Origin: Gammaproteobacteria bacterium UBA2810
Lineage (GTDB): Bacteria; Pseudomonadota; Gammaproteobacteria; Enterobacterales; Succinivibrionaceae
DNA length: 22,996 nucleotides
Reading direction: 5' to 3'
Assembly (NCBI GenBank): GCA_002351705.1
Contig: DEHC01000062.1
Span: 1 to 22,996, forward strand
The notes below the pieces were generated by a model. It ran no database searches, was not told where the DNA came from, and saw only the letters and a list, made by a program, of their open reading frames with translations. Positions 17,274-22,996 of the stretch are shown in pieces. Within the stretch, counting starts at the first letter, position 1. Each line of letters opens with the position of its first letter. Made by a program: the position numbers and the translations under genes.

Positions 17274-17304
17274 AATTAAAAAAAGCGGATGCTTTCACAT
17301 CCGC
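17274..17304 (-). terminator. Rho-independent terminator of metA
   Basis: On the minus strand GCGGATG and CATCCGC form a perfect 7-bp stem with a 6-base loop, followed by TTTTTTTAATTTT. It lies about 50 bases after the metA stop codon and separates metA from metH. Confidence 0.88.
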
Positions 17305-17353
17305 ATAGTGTAGCATCAGAAGTCCGCCGTTACGGCAGACCGCCGGTCCTGAC

Positions 17354-18274
17354 TCAGTTTTCCTTGCCGCCGAGGACAAACGGCGTGTTCTGGTAGACGT
17401 AATAGTTGAGCCAGTTGGCATAGAGCAGGTGGCCGTGGCTCCTCCAGGTGCAGTGAGGCGGAGTCCTCGGATCATCGTTGATGTAGTAGTTCTTCGGCAT
17501 CTTCGGATTGAGGCCTGCCCGGATGTCCCTCATGTACTCGTTGTGGAGCGTGTCAGCATCGTACTCCGGGTGTCCGGTGAGGTAGACCTGCTTCCTGTCC
17601 GGGCTGACGCCCAGGTACATGCCGACCTCGTCCGACGAGGCGAGGATATGCAGATCCGACTCGCGGAGGATGTCCTCGGTCTGGAAGCTCGCGAAGTGCG
17701 AGTGCGGGGCGAGGAAGATGTCGTCAAAGCCGCGGATCAGCGGATCATTCGAGTGCGCCCTGTTGTGCCAGTAGACGCCGCTCAGCTTCTCGGCGAGAGT
17801 GCGCTTCGGCATGTCATAGAACACGTTGAGCGCGGCCTGCGCTGCCCAGCAGAGGAACATGGTGCAGGTGACGTGGCTCTTCGACCACTCCACGATCTCG
17901 ACAAAGGTCTTCCAGTACTTGACCTGGGCGAACGGTACGGTGCCGAGCGGGGCGCCGGTGATGATCATGCCGTCGTAATAGCGGTCGCGCACCTCGTCAA
18001 AGCTCTCGTAGAACGTGTCTATGTGGGCCTTCGGGGTGTTCTTCGACACGTGATCGTCAATCCGGAGCAGGTCAATCGATACCTGGAGCGGGGTGTTGGA
18101 CAGCTTCCTCATGAGCTGCGTCTCCGTCTCGATCTTCTTCGGCATGAGGTTGAGGATCAGCACACTGAGCGGACGGATGTCCTGGTGGGCTGCCCTTGAC
18201 TCGGTCATGACAAAGATGTTTTCCGAACGGAGGGTTTCCGCGGCCGGCAGGCCGTCAGGTATTTTTATTGGCAT
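17354..18274 (-). CDS. metA: Homoserine O-succinyltransferase
   Basis: MetA activates homoserine in the first committed step of methionine synthesis. The 306 residues align without gaps to E. coli numbering at the active site: catalytic Cys142 (FLCWAAQAALN) and the His235/Glu237 pair in GHPEYD. Residue 111 is Gly in GAPLG. Published work on this family ties Gly at this position to succinyl-CoA and Glu to acetyl-CoA, so succinyl transfer is predicted. The ATG has AGGA about nine bases upstream. The gene has a plausible promoter and a terminator-like hairpin in its leader, and metH lies downstream. No MetJ operator was recognised. Confidence 0.96.
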   Translation of the reverse strand: MPIKIPDGLPAAETLRSENIFVMTESRAAHQDIRPLSVLILNLMPKKIETETQLMRKLSNTPLQVSIDLLRIDDHVSKNTPKAHIDTFYESFDEVRDRYYDGMIITGAPLGTVPFAQVKYWKTFVEIVEWSKSHVTCTMFLCWAAQAALNVFYDMPKRTLAEKLSGVYWHNRAHSNDPLIRGFDDIFLAPHSHFASFQTEDILRESDLHILASSDEVGMYLGVSPDRKQVYLTGHPEYDADTLHNEYMRDIRAGLNPKMPKNYYINDDPRTPPHCTWRSHGHLLYANWLNYYVYQNTPFVLGGKEN

Positions 18275-18289
18275 TTACCGATCCTCATG

Positions 18290-18331
18290 TCAAAAACACA
18301 AAAGGCCCATCCGGCACAGGCCGGATGCGCC
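18290..18331 (-). terminator. Strong hairpin terminator between the GT2 gene and metA
   Basis: On the minus strand GGCGCATCCGGC and GCCGGATGGGCC pair at 11 of 12 positions around the loop CTGT, followed by TTTTGTGTTTTT. It can end the upstream glycosyltransferase operon. It also lies between the candidate metA promoter and the metA start codon, so it could act as an attenuator. Confidence 0.8.
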
Positions 18332-18349
18332 TGAATAAGACGCAGTCCT

Positions 18350-18379
18350 ATTGTATAGCAAATCCATCTGAATTGGTAA
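18350..18379 (-). promoter_or_regulatory. Candidate sigma-70 promoter of metA
   Basis: On the minus strand TTACCA (18379..18374) lies 16 bases from TATACA, or 18 bases from the overlapping TACAAT (18355..18350). It sits after the stop codon of the upstream glycosyltransferase gene. Predicted transcription starts near 18343, upstream of the terminator hairpin. The -35 matches consensus at four of six positions. Confidence 0.4.
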
Positions 18380-18406
18380 GAAAAGAAAAACTGCTCTTTT
18401 CACGCC

Positions 18407-19201
18407 CTACCAGACGCGGTTGAAGTCCTCGCCCCCGAGAACCTTCTCGTCACGGTAGTACTCGAGGAGCTTCGCGTACTTGAGGTAGTGGTTGACGCCG
18501 GCGCTCAGCGACACGCTGAAGCCGTCCACGCCCTCAAGGAAGCCGAGGCGCAGGATGTACTGGCGGAAAAAGGCCGCGGAGCCGTGAATAAAGGGCCCCA
18601 GGGCGCTGGTCTTCTTCCCCTGCTCGTAAAGGATCTTCGCGCCGCGGGTCGAGAAGTTGCGGTCAGGCTTCGCGAAGAGCTCGCCGACGTTCTTGAAGGA
18701 GTAATGGAGTATGTCTCCCTTAAGCTCCCCGATATTCTTACCTTCAACATAGGAGTGCTGCTTGACCTCGCGGAACTTCGTCTTCTCCTTGTTGAAGAGC
18801 CTCACGCAGCGGTCAGGGTACCAGCCGCAGCGCTTTATCCAGCGGCTGCCGATGAAATTCCGTCTCGGGAAGGAGAACGAGTCATGCTCGGTATCAGAGA
18901 GGCTGAGCCCCTTTATGGCCTCGACCATCTCGTCGCTCAGGCGCTCATCCGCGTCGAGTGACAGGATCCACCTGTTCTGTGCCTTCGGGAGCGCGACGTT
19001 CTTCTGCGGCCCGTCGCCGAGGTAGCGCTGCACCATGACGGTGGCGCCCTCCTCCTCGGCGATGTCAACCGTGAGATCCGAGCTCCTTGAGTCAACGACA
19101 ATGAGCTCGGAGCAGACCTGCTTCAAGTTTCTGAGGCAGTCCCCGATATTGCGCTCCTCATTGAGCGTTATAACCACTCCGGTGATTTTCTCATCAGCCA
19201 T
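18407..19201 (-). CDS. Glycosyltransferase family 2, WaaE/KdtX-like
   Basis: This is a GT-A-fold glycosyltransferase of 264 residues. The N-terminal ITLNEERNI nucleotide-sugar-binding stretch and the metal-binding DAD (Asp83-Asp85 in SLDADERLS) are present. The pattern GWYPDRCVRLF is typical of the WaaE/KdtX group, which add a sugar to the LPS inner core. There is no strong membrane span, so it probably acts at the cytoplasmic face of the inner membrane. The exact donor and acceptor cannot be read from sequence. The ATG follows the stop codon of the GT4 gene after only two bases, which implies coupled translation. It is the last gene of the leftward yfaY-GT4-GT2 operon and is followed by a strong terminator. 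Confidence 0.88.
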   Translation of the reverse strand: MADEKITGVVITLNEERNIGDCLRNLKQVCSELIVVDSRSSDLTVDIAEEEGATVMVQRYLGDGPQKNVALPKAQNRWILSLDADERLSDEMVEAIKGLSLSDTEHDSFSFPRRNFIGSRWIKRCGWYPDRCVRLFNKEKTKFREVKQHSYVEGKNIGELKGDILHYSFKNVGELFAKPDRNFSTRGAKILYEQGKKTSALGPFIHGSAAFFRQYILRLGFLEGVDGFSVSLSAGVNHYLKYAKLLEYYRDEKVLGGEDFNRVW

Positions 19202-19203
19202 AA

Positions 19204-20250
19204 TCAGCCCTTCCCCGCGCCGCAGATATCCCGATACAATGCCAAGTAGGATCCGGCCATAGCCTCCGGTGAGAACGCGGAGAGGTCCGCACGGGCCTGC
19301 CCCGCGAGACTTTCCCGGAGGGCAGCGTCGTTTCTGAGCCTCTCAAGCCCGTCAGCGAGAGCCGCGGCATCTCCTGACTCAAAGAGAATGCCGTTGCTGC
19401 CGCTTCTGATGATGTCAGGTATGCCGCCGACCCGGGCCGCGATTACCGGAACGCCGAAATCCATGGCGTCTAGGATAGCAGAACCGAGCCCCTCGATTCG
19501 GGACGGATATGCCATAACATCAACGGCGGCCAGATAATCGCCGACATTTTTCTGAAAGCCAAGCCAGATCACATTATCAAGCCCCCGGCTCTCCTCAAGG
19601 AGAACTGACTCGTCAGCGCCGCTCCCGAGGAAGAGGAACAGCATGTCAGGGCATCTGTCACGGAGGATCCGGGCTGCCTCGAGAAGCACCCGCTGTCCCT
19701 TGTGCCGGTCAACGAGGGCGCCTACCTGTGCGACGAGGAACCGTCCGTGATACTTCTCCCGGATGGCTGCGGCAGCTTTGTCATCATGATCAAGGTGATA
19801 GCAGGATGAGGGTATTCTCCTCACCTCCCTCACACCTGGAAAGCTCCGGAGCTCATCGCAGATGACGGATGAGAGGCCGACCGTGCAGGCGGCATTGCGG
19901 TAGACCCTGAGGTTGAAGAAGCTCTCCCTGATTTTCTCCGGCACGCGGCGGGTGATGACGTAGGGCTCGCCGTGGGCAAGATGCTCGAGATATGCCCAGT
20001 GCGCCGCCTTGGCCTCATGGGCCTGCAGCACATCGAACCCGCCCCTGAGGTGCCCTCCGAGCCTTGAGGTCTCAGCAATTCTGAGCCCCTTAGTTCCCGC
20101 AAGCCTCGCGGCGAGCTCGGAGCTGTGCCCGGTGAAGAGCGTCTGCTCCACGTCATCCCGCTTCGAGAGCTCGCGGATCAGGATCTCGGTCTGCCTCTCT
20201 CCGCCGCGGTAGCCGCGGGCGAAATTCGCATGGGCGATTCGGAGGACCAT
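19204..20250 (-). CDS. Glycosyltransferase family 4 (GT-B)
   Basis: This 348-residue GT-B enzyme transfers a sugar from a nucleotide donor. The N-terminal acceptor half has a Gly-rich loop (FARGYRGGERQ, 10-20). The C-terminal half has VAQVGALVDRHKGQ and the donor-site segment SRIEGLGSAILDAMDFGVPVI. The usual EX7E motif is EX7D here (Glu253 and Asp261), a conservative change. The lack of a signal peptide or membrane helix fits a peripheral cytoplasmic enzyme. Its ATG overlaps the TGA of the yfaY-type gene by one base (TGATG), and a GT2 gene follows after two bases. The context suggests LPS core or another surface glycan, but donor and acceptor are unknown. Confidence 0.88.
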   Translation of the reverse strand: MVLRIAHANFARGYRGGERQTEILIRELSKRDDVEQTLFTGHSSELAARLAGTKGLRIAETSRLGGHLRGGFDVLQAHEAKAAHWAYLEHLAHGEPYVITRRVPEKIRESFFNLRVYRNAACTVGLSSVICDELRSFPGVREVRRIPSSCYHLDHDDKAAAAIREKYHGRFLVAQVGALVDRHKGQRVLLEAARILRDRCPDMLFLFLGSGADESVLLEESRGLDNVIWLGFQKNVGDYLAAVDVMAYPSRIEGLGSAILDAMDFGVPVIAARVGGIPDIIRSGSNGILFESGDAAALADGLERLRNDAALRESLAGQARADLSAFSPEAMAGSYLALYRDICGAGKG

Positions 20251-21404
20251 CAGACGTCGGCCTCTTCGGTGATCTCTGCCATCTCATACCTGACATCAGG
20301 ACGGTGCCCGCTCAGCGCGCGCTGCAGCATGTCAAGCGCTGCGGCCGCAGCGAAGTCCAGGAAACGCTCATGATCGCGCCCCGGCATGCGGATGGTGACC
20401 GCAAAGCCCCTGAGCCCGCCCCAGTAGGCGACGGGAATGCCGTTCTCAGTCTCGCGTCCGACCGCGATGGTCCGGCAGCGCTCGGGCTTGATGTAGGCAA
20501 GGAGATCATGTGCAGTCTCGGGGAGAGGCTTCAGGCGGCAGCTCACGGACTCCATGGCCCCGGCTATCTCCCTGATGAGCCTTCCCCTCGTCCCGTACTC
20601 GAGGACCTGCAGGGGTATGACGCCGGAAAGCTTCGAGATGTTGCCGGCCATGTCGAGCTGCTTCCTTCCGACGAGCCATGGCGAGATCTTCCGGAGGAGC
20701 ATGGTCTCCGCGGCAGAGAGCTCCGAGGCGCCGGTTTTCCTCGCGGTAATCTTGATCTCGAGATAGGGGAAGAACGCCCGGTAGCCGATGGTGATGCCCT
20801 CCGGCCAGGAAATCCCGGAAAGGCGCTTCCCTATGGATGACTCGCCGATGCCGAGAAGGAAATAGCGGAGGATGACGGTGTCGTCAGGCACATTGCTGAA
20901 AATTGCGGGGAGGATATGATCATCGCACATCCTTTTGAACTCGGACGGCACGCCGGGGGTGAAGAAGAACTCAGTGCCGTTTATCCTCATCTGATAGCCG
21001 CAGGCCGTTCCCGCCGGGTTGTCGATGACCTCGGCACCCTCGGGGAGATCAGCCTGCTTCAGGTTGTTGTCGGTCATGGTCCTGTTCCTTGCGGCAAACC
21101 AGTCCCTGATCCGGCTCTCCCAGGCACTGTTCCTGACTACCGGAACTCCTGCGGCGGCAGCTGCCGCCTCAGTCGTCAAATCGTCAGTCGTCGGCCCGAG
21201 GCCACCGTTCACTATCACGACGTCAGCGCGCCCGGAGCACTCCTTTATGACAGCGGAGATTGCCTCCCTGTCATCGCCTGTCGAGCTCCTGCGCGAGACT
21301 TCTATGCCGCGGTCAATCAGGCGGCGGCTGATCCATGAGGAGTTTGTGTCGTCGATGAAGCCTTCCATGACCTCATCGCCTGTGGAAATCAGTTCAACTT
21401 TCAT
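20250..21404 (-). CDS. yfaY: CinA-like protein, YfaY type
   Basis: This 384-residue relative of CinA has an N-terminal MoaB/MogA-like domain: MKVELISTGDEVMEGFIDDTN, NGGLGPTTDDL, the NPAGTACGY segment, and FFTPGVPSEFK. These are shared with E. coli YfaY, annotated as nicotinamide-nucleotide-amidase related. The C-terminal deamidase-like domain is strongly diverged: TRGRLIREIAG stands where active CinA has a TGGLLA-like motif. It therefore probably lacks NMN amidase activity, as reported for YfaY. The Met at 21404 gives the family N-terminus, with GGGGGA about 11 bases upstream. An in-frame ATG at 21461 would add 19 unconserved residues. It heads an operon with two glycosyltransferases, and I see no functional reason for that pairing. 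Confidence 0.85.
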   Translation of the reverse strand: MKVELISTGDEVMEGFIDDTNSSWISRRLIDRGIEVSRRSSTGDDREAISAVIKECSGRADVVIVNGGLGPTTDDLTTEAAAAAAGVPVVRNSAWESRIRDWFAARNRTMTDNNLKQADLPEGAEVIDNPAGTACGYQMRINGTEFFFTPGVPSEFKRMCDDHILPAIFSNVPDDTVILRYFLLGIGESSIGKRLSGISWPEGITIGYRAFFPYLEIKITARKTGASELSAAETMLLRKISPWLVGRKQLDMAGNISKLSGVIPLQVLEYGTRGRLIREIAGAMESVSCRLKPLPETAHDLLAYIKPERCRTIAVGRETENGIPVAYWGGLRGFAVTIRMPGRDHERFLDFAAAAALDMLQRALSGHRPDVRYEMAEITEEADV

Positions 21405-21588
21405 CAGAAAAAGATCCCCCGAATGATTCAGGAGAAATCCTCCCGTACACTGATCGCGCATCCCCTGGGGCCGCGATTATTAATTGTTATTAAGCCGTTT
21501 CCTCCGGTATCAGTGCCTCATGCCCGGAAACAGCCCTGCATACAAGTATGTAAGGAAAGTTTAGCACAAGAGGAATCCGTCTGTGCCA

Positions 21589-21604
21589 TGTGACATGCGG
21601 CACA
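21589..21604. promoter_or_regulatory. CRP-like palindrome
   Basis: TGTGACATGCGGCACA matches the TGTGA-N6-TCACA CRP consensus at nine of ten fixed positions. It lies about 90 bases before the first of two rightward hypothetical genes and about 190 bases upstream of the divergent yfaY-type gene. No well-placed -10/-35 pair was found beside it. The site also sits in a small hairpin (TGTGCC/GGCACA). Confidence 0.3.
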
Positions 21605-21692
21605 TTTCCGGAGACATGCATTCTGCCCCTGACTGAAAAAATCGTGGGAAAGGCGCCGTTTCATGAGAAAATACACGGGGAGGCAGAACAGC

Positions 21693-22193
21693 ATGAGATA
21701 CACATCAGGAGCGGCGGTGAAGATAACCGCCGCGGCGCTCGCGGCGCTCGCCGTCGGGCTTATCGTAAAGTACGTGATTCTGCCGGTGCAGAACCCTCTT
21801 GACGAGGCAAAGGACGAGTTCAACAGCGAGGTCGGGAGGAAGATTGAGTTCCCGGTGAAGGTGGGCGGCGGAGTTGCCCTCACTGACATGAGGGTGACCG
21901 ACGGCCATGAGATGCTTCTCGTGTTCGATCTCGACCGCGAGAACACCGTGAAGCTCGCTAACAGCCCGGATACGGCCGGGCGGAACATGAAGGCGCTCTA
22001 CTGCACCGAGGACTCGTTCCTGAAGCCCCTCGCGATCTTCGGGAAGGCGGTATTCAGGTTCACCTATGAGGGAAAGGAGACCGCGTCAATGACGGTTACT
22101 CCCGACGGCTGCAGCATGACGCTTGAGAGCCTCAGGAAAAAGGCCGCAGGTGAAAGCGCCGGCGCATCTCACGAAAAGGAGGAAAGCAGATGA
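21693..22193 (+). CDS. Membrane-anchored two-cysteine protein, function unknown
   Basis: I do not recognise a function. The 166 residues comprise one N-terminal membrane helix (about 9-30) and a soluble, probably periplasmic domain. The domain carries Cys104 (ALYC) and Cys140 (TVTPDGC) around a GKAVFRFTYEGKE stretch, then a charged Lys/Glu tail. The Cys-x35-Cys pattern with an aromatic strand and a T(I/V)TPxxC ending recalls small proteobacterial envelope proteins of unknown role, and a disulfide is likely. The ATG at 21693 has GGGGAGG nine bases upstream. An in-frame ATG at 21663 would add ten residues with a poorer Shine-Dalgarno. It overlaps the next gene by four bases (ATGA) and appears paralogous to it. 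Confidence 0.7.
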   Translation: MRYTSGAAVKITAAALAALAVGLIVKYVILPVQNPLDEAKDEFNSEVGRKIEFPVKVGGGVALTDMRVTDGHEMLLVFDLDRENTVKLANSPDTAGRNMKALYCTEDSFLKPLAIFGKAVFRFTYEGKETASMTVTPDGCSMTLESLRKKAAGESAGASHEKEESR

Positions 22194-22708
22194 GAAGTTT
22201 TCTCAGGAAAGGGGCAGCAGCCCTTGTCATGGCCGCTGTGCCGTTCATGGCGGCGCCAGCGGTGTCGGGAGACGCGGAGAGCGCAGCCGCCCTTGCGCTG
22301 CTCTCTGCAGGAGTCTCCGGGAAGGAGGGGCAGCCGCTCTCCCTGAAGGAGGTCCTGAAGATAAATGCGGCAGTGCAGTTTCTTGGTCTCCCGAAGAAGG
22401 TCAGCAAGGAGCTCATCATCAACAGCCTCTATGTCACCCCCGGCTCAGAGATGTACGTCGAGGGACAGATAGCGGATCCGAAATACGATGAGAGCGTGAG
22501 GGCGAAGCTTGCCGCTATGGACAGGAAGGCCCGCATCGCCGCGATGTGCCGCTATCCCCTGGTGAAGTCATACCTCTCAAGGCTGAAGCTCGTCGAGGGC
22601 GTGCTTCTGACATCAGACGGGAAGCAGCTCGAGAAGATGTCAGTCACCTACGATGACTGCAGTGATGCGGGCGCTGCCGCGGCGGCGCAGGCGGAAAAGA
22701 GCCGCTGA
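22190..22708 (+). CDS. Secreted two-cysteine protein, function unknown
   Basis: I do not recognise a function. The 172-residue protein has a clear signal peptide (charged MRSFLRK, then a hydrophobic Ala-rich core, probable cleavage near residue 26) and should be periplasmic. The mature part contains Cys120 (AAMC) and Cys157 (SVTYDDC), 36 residues apart, with DGKQLEKMSVTYDDC before the second. It parallels the preceding gene over most of its length: INAAVQFLGLPKKV against FNSEVGRKIEFPVKV, and SLYVTPGSEMYVEGQI against DMRVTDGHEMLLVFDL. The Ala-rich tail is low complexity. Translation is probably coupled to the upstream gene through the ATGA overlap. A perfect 12-bp palindrome, CCCGGATCCGGG (22719-22730), follows but has no T-run. 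Confidence 0.7.
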   Translation: MRSFLRKGAAALVMAAVPFMAAPAVSGDAESAAALALLSAGVSGKEGQPLSLKEVLKINAAVQFLGLPKKVSKELIINSLYVTPGSEMYVEGQIADPKYDESVRAKLAAMDRKARIAAMCRYPLVKSYLSRLKLVEGVLLTSDGKQLEKMSVTYDDCSDAGAAAAAQAEKSR

Positions 22709-22784
22709 CGGGTCCATCCCCGGATCCGGGCGCTCTAATCACAGGTAATCGAGCAGGCGGATTTTTTTGAATCACACCTCTCAC

Positions 22785-22815
22785 AACCCGTACGTGCGGT
22801 TCCGCATACGGCGTT
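22785..22815 (-). ncRNA. Group II intron domain V
   Basis: This is a 31-base imperfect hairpin, shorter than the usual 34 because the distal helix and loop are compact. The proximal helix AAC/GTT and CCGTA/TACGG, the two-base 3' bulge and the distal TGCG/CGCA helix are all present. It is the most diagnostic part of the element. Confidence 0.7.
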
Positions 22816-22919
22816 TCCAGTTCGGACAGGCTAATCCCAATCGTGGATTGGCCTATGAATACATGTTCAGCCAGCTGCAGCTGCAGCACTGACACTGCAA
22901 CTGCCTGACGTATTTCGTG

Positions 22920-22994
22920 TTACTCATACCAATATATCCGACTGGGCAAGGGCATATAGCTGTACAGCTGCTCCGGCGTTCCGCGCCTCGGTTC
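22920..22994 (-). CDS. Possible C-terminal end of an intron-encoded reverse transcriptase (partial)
   Basis: An open frame enters from the right edge and stops at 22920, about 105 bases before domain V, where the intron-encoded protein of a group II intron is expected to end. The 24 visible residues end YMPLPSRIYWYE. They are too few to identify the family, and a competing frame is also open here. The call rests mainly on position. Confidence 0.3.
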   Translation of the reverse strand, partial: EPRRGTPEQLYSYMPLPSRIYWYE

Positions 22995-22996
22995 AC

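Larger units (their letters stand above)
22748..22996 (-). mobile_element. Group II intron, 3' part only (runs off the right edge)
   Basis: On the minus strand a domain V-like hairpin (22815..22785) folds as CCGTA-TGCG, loop GAAC, then CGCA, a two-base CG bulge and TACGG. This is the fixed architecture of group II catalytic domain V. The catalytic-triad position reads CGC rather than AGC, a form known from group IIC introns. A short linker leads to a domain VI-like hairpin (about 22781..22751; arms GAGAGGTG.GATT and AATC.CGCCT.CTC) and a CTCGAT end, so the 3' splice site is near 22748. Domain IV and the 5' half lie beyond the window. The mobile_element extent is therefore partial. Confidence 0.72.

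Noticed and set aside
17305..17353. MetJ or MetR operator near metA and metH
   Set aside because: AGAAGTCC and nearby bases do not form tandem AGACGTCT-like boxes.

Overview
The window reads as ordinary chromosome of a gammaproteobacterium, probably a succinate-producing anaerobe of the Succinivibrionaceae (Aeromonadales). This rests on the gene set (EnvC, NfuA, GreB, a PanM-like protein, YfaY-type CinA, MetA with MetH) and on an ATP-type PEP carboxykinase that, from memory, closely resembles the Anaerobiospirillum succiniciproducens enzyme. The family assignment is inference. Base composition is fairly GC-rich. No phage, CRISPR or plasmid genes were seen. The only mobile element is a group II intron cut by the right edge.

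Left part (1-8051): a strong stable-RNA-type promoter points out of the left edge. Reading rightwards, gpmI, envC and a PanM-like GNAT gene form a tight group. Next comes the divergent pair nfuA/pckA with two recognisable sigma-70 promoters, and a clear terminator after pckA. A greB gene with an apparently duplicated C-terminal domain follows. It converges on a two-gene leftward unit: a small flagellar-rod-like protein and an SprA-type putative metalloprotease.

Middle (8052-17198): uvrA, a DUF2750 protein, a leftward methyl-accepting chemotaxis protein with a shared hairpin terminator, and full-length cobalamin-dependent metH, also leftward.

Right part (17199-22996): metA, with residues predicting succinyl-CoA use, lies just upstream of metH, so the first committed step and the last step of methionine synthesis sit together. 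A leftward three-gene operon (yfaY, a GT4 and a GT2 glycosyltransferase, with 1-2 base junctions) probably contributes to cell-surface glycan or LPS core. Two rightward overlapping genes of unknown function encode what look like divergent paralogues with a shared Cys-Cys pattern, one membrane-anchored and one secreted. They abut the 3' end (domains V and VI) of a leftward group II intron.

Most genes are core housekeeping. The best leads are the double-domain GreB, the paired two-cysteine envelope proteins, the terminator-like hairpin in the metA leader and the edge-truncated intron. Coordinates I counted by eye for short sites may be off by a base or two.
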